From Streptomyces cavernicola (GTDB lineage: Bacteria > Actinomycetota > Actinomycetes > Streptomycetales > Streptomycetaceae), in the NCBI RefSeq assembly GCF_029968035.1, contig NZ_JASCIQ010000032.1, positions 1 to 64,000 of the forward strand: a stretch of 64,000 nt of DNA. The letters run 5' to 3'. Under the pieces are notes generated by a model that ran no database searches, was not told the DNA's origin, and saw only the letters and a list, made by a program, of their open reading frames with translations. The position numbers were made by a program, and so were the translations under genes. The stretch's first letter is position 1. Every line of letters starts with the position of its first letter. Of the stretch, positions 1 to 8,206 are shown one piece after another.

Positions 1-110
1 TGAGCGCAGCCGAGAGCTTGGGGGAGCGTGCCAGGCGTCGTGGACCCGCAAAGATCGGGGAGACGCCCCCTAGGGCCGGGGGGAGCCGGCTTCGCTTCGG
101 CGGTCCGAGG
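1..110. repeat. Fragment of dispersed intergenic repeat
   Basis: The first bases contain the module GCCGAGAGCTTGGGGGAG, which also occurs near 29580 inside the repeat block between a nucleotidyltransferase and the DoxX gene. The stretch GGGAGACGCCCCCTAGGG near 58-75 is the reverse complement of part of the hairpin at 19697-19727. The region therefore looks like a junction of dispersed Streptomyces intergenic modules. No gene is seen between 1 and the hbpS stop at 243. Confidence 0.5.
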
Positions 111-242
111 TGGGACGGACGGACGGGCCGCCGGGCCACGTGGGCGCGGCCGGGCACCGGGGGGGCGTGCTGAGGGTGGTGCCCGGCCGCAGTTCAGGTG
201 CGGGTCAGCGGCCGGGGGCCGCCGCTCCGCGGCTCAGGCAAG

Positions 243-791
243 TCACTTGCCGAGGGCCGCCACACCGGCCTTCGCGAACTTCTCGTCCAGGTCGCCGGAC
301 GGGGCGCCCGCGACACCGATGCCGGCGATCGGGGCGTTCTTCGCGGTCACCGGGGCGCCGCCGCCGAGGAACAGGGTGCCCGGGATGTCCTTCAGGTTCG
401 GGGCCTGCTCCAGGCGCTTGGCCAGCTCGGAGGTGGGGGCGTTCCAGGAGACGGCGGTGTACGCCTTCTTCACGGCGGACTCGTAGGACTGCGGGCCGGC
501 GCCGTCGCCGCGCAGGGTGACGATGGTGTTGCCGTTGCGGTCGACGACCGCGACGGTGATGCGCTGGTTCTCCTTCTCGGCGGCGTCCAGGGTGGCCTGC
601 GCGGCCTTGGTCGCGGCGTCGATGGTGAGGTGCGTCGACTGCGTGGTGTTGGACGCGGAGGCGGCGGCGGCCGGGGCGGCAGCGGGGGCCGGGGCGGCGT
701 TCGCGGAGACCGCGCCGAAGGTGCCCGCACCGAGAGCGGCAGCGGCGACGGCACCGGTGAGGACACGGGTACGCAGGGAAAGCTTCTTCAT
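243..791 (-). CDS. hbpS: Secreted haem-binding protein HbpS (GlcG/HbpS family)
   Basis: A 182-residue protein with a typical exported N-terminus: MKK, then a hydrophobic alanine-rich segment and an ANA-A cleavage site near residue 35. The rest matches the GlcG/HbpS (DUF336) fold, including AVVDRNGN and the GGG-AP motif near the C-terminus. In Streptomyces reticuli HbpS is an extracellular haem-binding protein that modulates the sensor kinase SenS. Here it is divergent from a SenS-SenR-type pair, the same arrangement, which supports the name. The start at 791 was chosen because GAGGAA lies just upstream and the signal peptide begins there; an upstream in-frame ATG would add 15 unlikely residues. 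Binding of haem itself is inferred from family. Confidence 0.88.
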   Translation of the reverse strand: MKKLSLRTRVLTGAVAAAALGAGTFGAVSANAAPAPAAAPAAAASASNTTQSTHLTIDAATKAAQATLDAAEKENQRITVAVVDRNGNTIVTLRGDGAGPQSYESAVKKAYTAVSWNAPTSELAKRLEQAPNLKDIPGTLFLGGGAPVTAKNAPIAGIGVAGAPSGDLDEKFAKAGVAALGK

Positions 792-1027
792 GGCGGATTC
801 CTCGTTCTCTGGCGGCCGGCCGGCGGGGGCCGGCACGTGGAGGGCGGGAGGTGATTTCCGATCGGTTCCCGCTGTGGGTGGAGCGTTTGTCGCTCTGCAT
901 CCATCGTGGGGCCGCAGACGGCCTCTCCCCGTCGACGTACCGGCTGTGACCTGCGTGCGGGACGGTCGACAGGGGGGTCGGCCGATCGGTTGATGCGCAG
1001 GGGACCTTGGTAGGTGACGATGGGCCC

Positions 1028-2284
1028 GTGGAAGAGCAGCAGTCCCTGGTGCGCGGGGAAGAACAGCAGACCTTGGTGCACGGGGCGGCAGCGCGGGACA
1101 ACCGGCGACTCGCCGCCGTCATGCACGTGGCGTTCTTCGTGCTCCTCGGCTCGTCCCTGACCCGCTTCCTCCTGCGCCACCCCGACGACCCCGCGACGCT
1201 GTGGGTCATCACCTTCGCGGGCGCGCTCGCCACCCTGTACGTGCTCGGGCCCGTCCTCGGCCCCAAGGACCTGCCGGGGCCGCGGGTCCCGCGCCGCGCC
1301 ACCACCTCGCACAAGCTGTGGCTCGCCGCGGTCATGGCGATCTGGGTGACCCTGGTGATCCTCGCGCCGAGCTTCGGCTGGTGCGCGGTGCCGCTCTTCT
1401 ACACCGGCCTGCGCACGCTGCGCACCGGGGCCGCGATCCTCCTCGTCGTCCTCATCACCGTGTTCGTGGTGGCCGCCCAGGTGCAGCTGCGGGTCCAGGC
1501 CGGCTTCGATCCGAACCTGCTGTTCGCGCCGCCCGCCGTGGCCGCCGTCGCCACCGCGATGTTCGTGCACTCGCAGCGGCAGGCGACCCGGCTGCAGAGC
1601 GTCATCGCCGACCTGGTGCGCACCCGGCGGCAGCTCGCCGCGATCGAGCGCCGCGAGGGCACCCTCGCCGAGCGGCAGCGGCTCTCCATGGAGATCCACG
1701 ACACCCTCGCCCAGGGCCTGACCAGCCAGCAGATGCTCCTCCAGGCCGCCGACCGGGTCTGGGACACCGACCCGGACACGGCCCACGCGCACGTCCGCAC
1801 CGCCGAGTCGTTCGCCGAGCGCAACCTCGCCGAGGCCCGCCGCTTCGTGCACGACCTGGCGCCCGCCGACCTGGCCGGCGGCGTCGGCCTCGAAGAAGCC
1901 CTGTACGGGCTCGCCGAGCGGGAGTCGCAGGCCGGGCTCCATGTGCACTGCCGGATCGAGGGCGGGCCCGCGCCGCTGCCCGACCGGGTGCAGGGGGCGC
2001 TGCTCCGCATCGCGCAGGGCGCGCTCGCCAACGTCAAGGAGCACGCCGCCGCCCGCACCGCCGTCCTCACCCTCGTCTACTTCGACGACCAGGTCGTCCT
2101 CGACGTCGCCGACGACGGCCGCGGCTTCGACCCGGCCAAGGAAGTGCCCTCGGGCGTCCGCGGCCATGGACTTCCCGCGATCCGCGCGCGCGTCGCCCAG
2201 CTCGGTGGCACCCTCACCATCGAGTCCGCCCCCGGCGACGGCACGGTCCTTTCCGCCGCGATCCCCTTGGAGTCCCGCTCATGA
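1028..2284 (+). CDS. senS: Sensor histidine kinase SenS (NarL-type family)
   Basis: A membrane kinase of about 418 residues. It has five hydrophobic segments in the first 190 residues, then a HisKA_3 dimerisation/phosphoacceptor box, ERQRLSMEIHDTLAQGL, with the phospho-His near residue 224. A C-terminal HATPase domain follows, with DVADDGRGFD and GHGLPAIRARV. This is the layout of SenS, which together with HbpS senses haem and redox stress and phosphorylates SenR. GTG at 1028 is my start, preceded by AGGTGA; TTG at 1007 is also possible. It overlaps senR by four bases (ATGA), implying translational coupling. Its N-terminus is encoded by a 27-bp tandem duplication. Confidence 0.88.
   Translation: MEEQQSLVRGEEQQTLVHGAAARDNRRLAAVMHVAFFVLLGSSLTRFLLRHPDDPATLWVITFAGALATLYVLGPVLGPKDLPGPRVPRRATTSHKLWLAAVMAIWVTLVILAPSFGWCAVPLFYTGLRTLRTGAAILLVVLITVFVVAAQVQLRVQAGFDPNLLFAPPAVAAVATAMFVHSQRQATRLQSVIADLVRTRRQLAAIERREGTLAERQRLSMEIHDTLAQGLTSQQMLLQAADRVWDTDPDTAHAHVRTAESFAERNLAEARRFVHDLAPADLAGGVGLEEALYGLAERESQAGLHVHCRIEGGPAPLPDRVQGALLRIAQGALANVKEHAAARTAVLTLVYFDDQVVLDVADDGRGFDPAKEVPSGVRGHGLPAIRARVAQLGGTLTIESAPGDGTVLSAAIPLESRS
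1031..1084 (+). repeat. 27-bp tandem duplication inside senS 5' end
   Basis: Two adjacent 27-bp copies (1031-1057 and 1058-1084) differ at four positions and encode EEQQSLVRG then EEQQTLVHG. The period is a multiple of three, so the reading frame is kept. It lies in the cytoplasmic N-terminal tail before the first membrane segment. Confidence 0.85.
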
Positions 2285-2919
2285 CCGCCCCTTCCGCTGC
2301 ATCTCCCGTACGCGTCCTGCTCTGCGACGACCACGCCGTCGTACGGGCCGGACTGCTCGCCCTGCTCGGCAGCGCGCCGGACATCGAGGTGGCCGGGGAG
2401 GCGGGCACCGGCGAGGAGGCCGTCGCGCTCGCCGCGAAACTGACCCCCGACGTGGTTCTCATGGACCTCCAGCTCGGCGCGGGCATGGACGGCGTCGAGG
2501 CCACCCGCCAGATCGCGCCGACGGGCGTGCGGGTCCTGGTCCTCACCACGTACGACACGGACGCGGACATCACGCGCGCCATCGAGGCGGGCGCGACCGG
2601 CTATCTGCTGAAGGCCGAGCGTCCCGACGAGCTGTTCGCGGCGATCCACGCGGCCGCCGAGGGCCGCACCACGCTGTCCGCGCCGGTCGCGAGCCGCGTC
2701 ATGGCCCGCATGCGCAGCCCCCAGCCGACCCTCACGGACCGCGAACTCGACATCCTCGGCCAGCTCGCCCACGGCCTCGGCAACCGCGACATCGCCAAGG
2801 CCCTGTTCATCAGCGAGGCCACCGTGAAGACCCATCTGGGCCGGATCTACGACAAGTTGGGCGTGGACACGCGGGCCGGGGCGGTGGCGGTGGCGAAGGA
2901 GCGGCGGCTGCTGCCGTGA
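2281..2919 (+). CDS. senR: Response regulator SenR (NarL/FixJ family)
   Basis: A 212-residue two-domain regulator. The receiver domain (about 10-125) has the acidic pair CDDH, the phospho-acceptor Asp62 in VVLMD, a Thr in VLTTYD and Lys in YLLKAE. The C-terminal LuxR-type helix-turn-helix (about 145-205) contains LTDRELDILGQLAHG and SEATVKTHLGRIYDKLGV. It begins inside the senS stop codon (ATGA), so the two are one operon. In S. reticuli, SenR controls hbpS, catalase-peroxidase and other redox genes; that its targets are the same here is inference. The divergent hbpS-senS gap (792-1027) is the likely site of its operators. Confidence 0.9.
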   Translation: MTAPSAASPVRVLLCDDHAVVRAGLLALLGSAPDIEVAGEAGTGEEAVALAAKLTPDVVLMDLQLGAGMDGVEATRQIAPTGVRVLVLTTYDTDADITRAIEAGATGYLLKAERPDELFAAIHAAAEGRTTLSAPVASRVMARMRSPQPTLTDRELDILGQLAHGLGNRDIAKALFISEATVKTHLGRIYDKLGVDTRAGAVAVAKERRLLP

Positions 2920-3018
2920 GCCCTGGGGTGCGGCCCCTGGACCCTCTGGGGTGCGGCCCCTGGCCCCCCTGGACCGAGCCACGGTCGACGGCCACGCGAG
3001 CCATGACACCATCAACCC

Positions 3019-3516
3019 GTGCTCGACATCGGCTACGCCCTCTCCAACCGCTTCCCCGACCCGCCCCAGACCGACTACCGGGGGGCGGACGTGCGGGAAC
3101 TGCGGCACGACCTGTTCTGCGGGGACGTGTACCTCGCCGACACCAAGGCGGACCGGGAACTGTCCACAGCCTGGGGATGGGTGCCGGTGCTCGACTTCGC
3201 GTGGGCGCTGTGCGACATCGTCGAGCGGCTCGACCGGGACCCGATGGGCAGCCGGGCCTCCCGGCCGCAGTACGCGGAGCTGGACTTCACCGAGTCCAGT
3301 GACCGGATGCTCTTCGAGCGGCGGTTCGGGTGGGTGGACGTCGAGGGGGAGTGGATGCCGGGGGACGAGGCGCCGTTGACGTTCTCGCACGCGGAGTTGC
3401 GGCGCGAGGCGCGGGACTTTCTGTGGGATCTGATCGCGGATCTCAGCGATATGCACGACGAGTTGGCGGAGAACCCGGTCATCTGGGACCTGCAGGCCCG
3501 CTTCCCTCGCGTCTGA
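3019..3516 (+). CDS. Conserved hypothetical cytoplasmic protein
   Basis: A 165-residue acidic protein beginning LDIGYALSNRFPDPP. It has no signal peptide and no membrane segment. It is rich in aromatic residues and Asp/Glu, with a predicted long C-terminal helix, and contains several WGW/FGW motifs. I do not recognise a catalytic motif. GTG at 3019 is the only reasonable start, and no strong ribosome site precedes it. Codon use is typical of the chromosome, supporting a real gene. It is a single gene between senR and a repeat block. Function unknown. Confidence 0.72.
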   Translation: MLDIGYALSNRFPDPPQTDYRGADVRELRHDLFCGDVYLADTKADRELSTAWGWVPVLDFAWALCDIVERLDRDPMGSRASRPQYAELDFTESSDRMLFERRFGWVDVEGEWMPGDEAPLTFSHAELRREARDFLWDLIADLSDMHDELAENPVIWDLQARFPRV

Positions 3517-3741
3517 ACATCTCCCCACCCCGCCCCTTCCCGGCAGCGTCCGATATGCGGCTGCCGCCGCGTGGCCTGCCGGACGGGCCTCCTCAAACGC
3601 CGGAGGAGCTGGTTTTTCAGGGGCGCGGGGAACTGCGCGACCAGCCACGACGAAGCGGGCAGCCAAAGAGCGGCCGGGGCCCGGGGCGCAGCCCCGAAGC
3701 TGTCCGCAGGACTTTCGGGAAGGGGCGGGTAGGGGAAAGGA
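3517..3741. repeat. Composite dispersed repeat block A
   Basis: The gap between the hypothetical gene and the pentapeptide gene is made wholly of modules found elsewhere in the window. About 3533-3601 is nearly identical, inverted, to 29649-29716. CTCCTCAAACGCCGGAGG recurs near 6288, 17020 and 56545. The module GGGGAACTGCGCGACCAGCC recurs near 6380, 17100 and 17180. The ends are inverted copies of each other: CCCCACCCCGCCCCTTCCCG on the left, and its near reverse complement close to 3716-3735. It probably includes a bidirectional terminator. Confidence 0.75.
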
Positions 3742-4416
3742 TCAGTCCTCCACGCGGACCCCCAGCTGCGCCGCGAACACATGGGCCAGGTCCAGGAGTT
3801 GGGGCGGCGAGATCACCGCCCCGGCGAGGTCCCCCCGGGCAAGGTCGAGGCCGGCGACCCGCCGCAGATCCACGTCCTTCAGCCGGGCCCCCGTGAGATC
3901 CACCCCCCGCAGCGCGCACCCCTCGAACGACACCCGCTCCATACTCGCCCCGCCGAAGTCCGGCTCGGACAGGACGACGCCCTCGAAGACCACGTCCCGC
4001 AGCTTGGCCCGGCGCAGGTTCAGATAGTCGACCTTGCCGCCTCTGATCACGACCCGCTCAAGCACCGCGCCGTGCAACTGCACCCCGCCCATGCGCGCGT
4101 CGAGCACCTCCACGTCCCGCAGGGCCGCGCCCGAGAGGTTCGTGCCCACGCCCCGCACCCCGGACAGGCGCGAGTCGATGAAGCGGGCGTTGCGCAGGGA
4201 CGTCTCGTCGAGGACGCACCCTTCCAGGGAGCAGTCCAGGAAACGGGCCCCCGCCCCGTCCCCGTACGCGAGGTCCGTGCTGTCGAACAGCAGCCCGTCG
4301 TAGTCCCCGTCCGGGGTCAACTCCCCGTCCCCGTACGGCCGCAGGGGCGGGAGGTGCAGGTCGGGGCGGCGGGCGGGCTTCACCGCGGGCTGCTGGGTCC
4401 GTCGTTCGCGTGGCAT
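3742..4416 (-). CDS. Pentapeptide repeat protein
   Basis: A 224-residue soluble protein. From about residue 50 to 190 it shows repeated five-residue units of the A(D/N)LXX type, for example GARFLDCSLEGCVL, SLRNARF, NLSGAAL, NLRRAKL, ASMERVSFEGCAL, DLTGARLKDVDL and DLAGAV. Such repeats fold into a right-handed quadrilateral beta-helix. Some members mimic DNA and protect gyrase, but nothing here allows that role to be assigned. The start at 4416 gives MPRERRTQQ; a longer frame upstream has no ribosome site. It is divergent from the FAD oxidoreductase at 4560, sharing a 143-bp promoter gap. Confidence 0.85.
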   Translation of the reverse strand: MPRERRTQQPAVKPARRPDLHLPPLRPYGDGELTPDGDYDGLLFDSTDLAYGDGAGARFLDCSLEGCVLDETSLRNARFIDSRLSGVRGVGTNLSGAALRDVEVLDARMGGVQLHGAVLERVVIRGGKVDYLNLRRAKLRDVVFEGVVLSEPDFGGASMERVSFEGCALRGVDLTGARLKDVDLRRVAGLDLARGDLAGAVISPPQLLDLAHVFAAQLGVRVED

Positions 4417-4559
4417 GCGTCCATCGTGCGCGACGCCACTGACAATCCGGCCGCCGCCCATGTCACATCCGGCGCCGCCGCCCCGTCGTACCGGTGACAA
4501 GCGACAAGCCAGACGCCACACCACACGCGACAAGCGATTCGCGACCAGGAGACTCCGAC

Positions 4560-5732
4560 ATGCATCGCATCACCGTCATCGGCGGCGGATTCGCCGGGCT
4601 CACGGCGGCCGTCGCCGCCGCCGAGGCCGGCGCCGAGGTCACCCTGTACGAGGCCCACCGCACCCTCGGCGGCCGCGCCCGCACCACCGCGACCGGCCCG
4701 TACCGTACGAACGAGGGTCCGCACGCCCTCTACAACGGCGGCCCGCACTGGACCTGGCTGCGGCAGCGCGACCTGATCGGCCCGCTCGCCCCGATCCCGC
4801 CGTTCGAAGGCGCCCGGCTGCGCCTCCACCACCGTGGCGCGCTGCGCCGCACGCCCCCGCTCGGCCTGGTGAAGCTGCTCGGCCGCCGGCACCGGTACGC
4901 GCCCGTCGACCGGGACTTCTACGGCTGGGCCGCCGAGCGGGTCGGCGAGGAGGGCGCGCGGGCCGCGGCCAACTACATCGCCGTCGCCGTGTTCCACCAC
5001 GACCCCGGCTCGCTCTCCGCGGCCTTCGTGCAGGAGCGCCTGCGCCGCGCCACGAAGCTGCCGCCGGAGGCGCACTACCCGCGCGGCGGCTGGAGTTCGG
5101 TCATCGAGCGGATGGCGGCCCATGCCTGGAACCTCGGCGTCCGCGTGGAGACCGGGGCGCGGGTCGACGCGCTGCCGGAGGACGGGCCCGTGATCGTCGC
5201 AACCTCCCTCGACGCGGCCCGGCGGCTGCTCGGCGACGAGTCGCTGCGCGGGGAGAGCGGGCGTACGGCCCTGCTCGACCTCGCGGTACGCGCACGCCGC
5301 GGCGATGCGTTCGCGGTGTCCGACCTGGACGCGCCGGGCTGGATCGAGCGGTTCACCGCCCAGGACCGCAGCCTCGCGCCCGCCGGGGAGTCCCTGTTCC
5401 AGGGGCAGTTCCCGGTGGCCCCCGAGGAGTCGAGGGCGGCGGGCCTCGAACGGGCCGAGCGGCTGCTCGACCTGGGGGCGCCGGGGTGGCGGGAGCGTAC
5501 GGTCCGGCGGCGCGAGGCGCTCGCGGCCGGCCGCACCGGGGCTGTCGACCTGCCCGGGTCGACGTGGCGGGACCGGCCTGCGGTGCGGCGCGGGGGTGCG
5601 GTGTTCCTGGCCGGGGATCAGGTGGCCGCGCCCGGCGTGCTGTCCGAGGTGTCGTTCACGAGCGCGCTCGAGGCGGCGATGCTCGCGGTGCGGGCGGCAC
5701 GACCGGTGGCCGGGGCCCCCGTCACCCCCTGA
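4560..5732 (+). CDS. FAD-dependent oxidoreductase (phytoene desaturase/amine oxidase-like)
   Basis: A 390-residue flavoprotein. The N-terminus carries the Rossmann dinucleotide motif VIGGGFAGLTAAVAAAEAG, followed by LYEAHRTLGGRARTT, the Asp/Glu-plus-GGR pattern of the amine oxidase/phytoene desaturase superfamily. A C-terminal AVFLAGDQVAAPGVLSEVSF segment matches the second FAD-binding motif. The start at 4560 is set by AGGAG eight bases upstream; an upstream in-frame ATG at 4494 would add a non-conserved tail. The substrate is unknown: there are no carotenoid or amine genes beside it. It is monocistronic, and followed by a very large repeat field. Confidence 0.85.
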   Translation: MHRITVIGGGFAGLTAAVAAAEAGAEVTLYEAHRTLGGRARTTATGPYRTNEGPHALYNGGPHWTWLRQRDLIGPLAPIPPFEGARLRLHHRGALRRTPPLGLVKLLGRRHRYAPVDRDFYGWAAERVGEEGARAAANYIAVAVFHHDPGSLSAAFVQERLRRATKLPPEAHYPRGGWSSVIERMAAHAWNLGVRVETGARVDALPEDGPVIVATSLDAARRLLGDESLRGESGRTALLDLAVRARRGDAFAVSDLDAPGWIERFTAQDRSLAPAGESLFQGQFPVAPEESRAAGLERAERLLDLGAPGWRERTVRRREALAAGRTGAVDLPGSTWRDRPAVRRGGAVFLAGDQVAAPGVLSEVSFTSALEAAMLAVRAARPVAGAPVTP

Positions 5733-6540
5733 CCTTTCCCCACCCCGCCCCTTCCCGAAAGTCCTGCGGACAGCTCGGGGGCTGCGCCCCACCCCCCGCT
5801 CCCCGGGCCTGCCGCCCCTGAACCCCGCTGCGGGTCTGCCGCCCCGGACCCCACCACGGGGCTGCCGCCCCTGAACCCCGCTGCGGGTCTGCCGCCCCGG
5901 ACCCCACCACGAGGCTGCCGCCCCTGAACCCCGCTGCGGGTCTGCCGCCCCGGACCCCACCACGAGGCTGCCGCCCCTGAACCCCGCTGCGGGTCTGCCG
6001 CCCCGGACCCCACCACGGGGCTGCCGCCCCTGGACCCCGCCTCGGGACTCCGCCCCGGACCCCACCACGGGGCTGCCGCCCCAGACCCCACCACGGGGCT
6101 GCCGCCCCTGGACCCCGCCTCGCGTCTGCCGCCCCAGACCCCGCCTCGGGACTCCACCCCAGACCCCACCACGGACCCCGCCTCGGGACTCCGCCCCAGA
6201 CCCCACCACGGGGCTCCGCCCCAGACCCCCGCCTCGGGTCTGCCGCCCCGGCCCCCCGTCCTCGGGGGCCAGCCCCCGGACCCCCGCTCCTCAAACGCCG
6301 GAGGGGCTGAATTTGCCCCCCGCCCCTCGGATGCCGCGGGCCGGATTTTGCGGGGCGGGGCTGGCCCCCAAGGGGCGCGGGGAACTGCGCGACCAGCCAC
6401 GACGGCGCAGCAGACAAACGACAGCCGGGGCACGGGGCGAAGCCCCGAAGCCGGGGCCTGGGGCAAAGCCCCAGTTCGGGAAGGGGCGGGGAGGGGAAGA
6501 AAAAAGCCCGCACCCCCCAACAGGCGCAACTCCCCCCAAC
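5733..6540. repeat. Repeat field block B with 53-bp tandem array
   Basis: This gap of more than 800 bp has no gene. From 5809 to about 6073 there are five tandem copies of a 53-bp unit, starting at 5809, 5862, 5915, 5968 and 6021. Units contain CTGCCGCCCCTGAACCCCG and GGACCCCACCACGGGG. They decay into half-unit copies up to about 6250. The outer edges carry inverted copies of the CCCCGCCCCTTCCCG module (5745-5760 and 6477-6498). The block also contains the CAAACGCCGGAGGGGCTGAA and GGAACTGCGCGACCAGCC modules. The array is G-poor on the + strand. Confidence 0.88.
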
Positions 6541-6558
6541 TGTGCTGTCCTGGAAAAC

Positions 6559-8196
6559 ATGAGCTCCCCCGGAGACGGAGACGGAGGCGGAGGCGGAAGC
6601 GGAGGCGCAGGCGCAGGCGCAGGCAGAAGCGGAGACAGAGGCGGGCGCGGAGACGAAGGCGCAGGCGCGCGCGGGGACGCCCCGATACGTCGTCCGACGG
6701 TCACGGAACCCGACCCGCACCGTTGGTGGGGTCTCGTCGTCATCGCACTCGCCCAGCTGATGGTGGTCCTCGACGCGACCATCGTGAACATCGCCCTGCC
6801 CTCCGCCCAACGCGACCTCGGCATGTCCGACGCCAACCGCCAGTGGGTGATCACCGCCTACACCCTGGCCTTCGGCGGCTTTCTCCTGCTCGGCGGGCGG
6901 ATCGCCGACCTCGTCGGACGAAAACGCACCTTCGCCTGCGGGCTCGTCGGCTTCGCTGCGGCGTCCGCGCTCGGCGGGGCGGCGGGCGGGCCCGGCATGC
7001 TGTTCGGGGCCCGCGCGCTGCAGGGCGTGTTCGCCGCGGTCCTCGCCCCGTCCGCCCTGTCCCTGCTGACCACGATGTTCAGCGACCCGAAGGAGCGCGG
7101 CAAGGCCTTCGGGATCTACGGCGCGATGGCCGGCGGCGGCTCGGCGATCGGCCTGCTCGCGGGCGGCCTGCTCACCGAGTACCTGGACTGGCGCTGGTGC
7201 CTGTACGTCAACGTCCCCATCGCCCTCGTCGCCCTGCTCGGCGCGTTCGCCGTGCTGCGCGACCACCGCCCCGCCGACACCGGCGCCCGGCTCGACGTCA
7301 GAGGGGTGCTGCTCGGCTGCGGCGGGCTCGTCGCGCTCGTGTACGGGTTCAGCGAGGCGCAGCCGCGGGGCTGGACCGACCCGTGGGTGCTCGCCCTGTT
7401 CGCCGCGGCCGTGGTGCTGCTCGTCGCGTTCGTGTGGTGGCAGACCCGGGCGCCGAGCCCGCTGCTTCCGCTGCACCTCCTCAGGAACCGCAACCGGGCC
7501 GGCTGCTTCCTGACGATGGCGCTGGCGACGATCGGCCTGTTCGGGGTGTTCCTGTTCATGACGTACTACCTGCAGGCCGTCCTCGGGTACTCGCCGGTCA
7601 AGACGGGCCTGGCGTTCCTGCCGATGACGGCCGCGATCATCACGGGCTCCACGCAGGTCTCGGCCCGCCTCCTGCATCATGTGCCGCCGCGCGCCCTGAT
7701 GGTGCCCGGCATGTTCCTCGCCGCGCTCGGCATGGTGCTCCTGACCGGTCTGAGCGTCGACGGCGACTACGCCACGCACGTACTGCCCGGCATGCTGCTC
7801 ACCGGTTTCGGCATGGGCCTGACGTTCATGCCGGTGTTCGCCACCGCCACCGCGGGCGTCGCCCCGCAGGACGCCGGGGTGACGTCGGCGACGGTCAACA
7901 CCTCGCAGCAGGTGGGCGGTTCCATCGGCACGGCTCTCCTCAACACCATCGCCACCACCTCGACCACCGCGTACGTCGCGGCCCACCTGCGCGATCCGGC
8001 TGAGCGCGCCCGGGTCGTCGCCGAGGGCACGGTGCACGGCTACACCGTGGCGATCTGGTGGGCCGCCGGGATCATGCTGCTCGCCGGGATCGTGGCGGGC
8101 CTGATGGTGACGTCGCGGGCGCCCCGGCATCTCGTACCGCCCGGCGAGGGGGCGGCGGCCGAAAACGCCGATGCCCGTACGGCTTACGGGAACTAG
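6559..8196 (+). CDS. MFS efflux transporter, DHA2 (14-TMS) family
   Basis: A 545-residue membrane protein with about 14 hydrophobic segments. It has the family motif A in GGRIADLVGRKRTF and motif C-like glycines in GGGSAIGLLAGGLL. LDATIVNIALPSA in the first helix is typical of EmrB/QacA-type drug:H+ antiporters. The N-terminal 40 residues are a Gly/Asp/Ala-rich low-complexity tail encoded by a run of hexanucleotide repeats (about 6569-6670), so the true start might lie downstream, nearer PTVTEPDPHRWW. ATG at 6559 has no clear ribosome site. The stop at 8194-8196 abuts the promoter of the next gene. The substrate cannot be predicted. Confidence 0.85.
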   Translation: MSSPGDGDGGGGGSGGAGAGAGRSGDRGGRGDEGAGARGDAPIRRPTVTEPDPHRWWGLVVIALAQLMVVLDATIVNIALPSAQRDLGMSDANRQWVITAYTLAFGGFLLLGGRIADLVGRKRTFACGLVGFAAASALGGAAGGPGMLFGARALQGVFAAVLAPSALSLLTTMFSDPKERGKAFGIYGAMAGGGSAIGLLAGGLLTEYLDWRWCLYVNVPIALVALLGAFAVLRDHRPADTGARLDVRGVLLGCGGLVALVYGFSEAQPRGWTDPWVLALFAAAVVLLVAFVWWQTRAPSPLLPLHLLRNRNRAGCFLTMALATIGLFGVFLFMTYYLQAVLGYSPVKTGLAFLPMTAAIITGSTQVSARLLHHVPPRALMVPGMFLAALGMVLLTGLSVDGDYATHVLPGMLLTGFGMGLTFMPVFATATAGVAPQDAGVTSATVNTSQQVGGSIGTALLNTIATTSTTAYVAAHLRDPAERARVVAEGTVHGYTVAIWWAAGIMLLAGIVAGLMVTSRAPRHLVPPGEGAAAENADARTAYGN

Positions 8197-8199
8197 TGT
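8194..8199 (+). promoter_or_regulatory. Leaderless -10 element of eis-like gene
   Basis: TAGTGT overlaps the stop codon of the upstream transporter and ends seven bases before ATG 8207. Spacing and sequence fit the TANNNT hexamer that directs transcription to start at the A of the start codon in actinobacteria. Confidence 0.5.
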
Positions 8200-8206
8200 C
8201 CGGATC

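Noticed and set aside
205..1335. Long open frames opposite to hbpS/senS and many other genes
   Set aside because: In this high-GC DNA, stops are rare in all frames; these frames are Arg/Pro/Ala-rich, lack ribosome sites and have the wrong third-position bias.
5733..6540. Long open frames on the minus strand through the repeat field encoding a repetitive Gly/Arg protein
   Set aside because: The frames come from the repeat's base composition; there is no start with a ribosome site, and the 53-bp period shifts frame with each unit.
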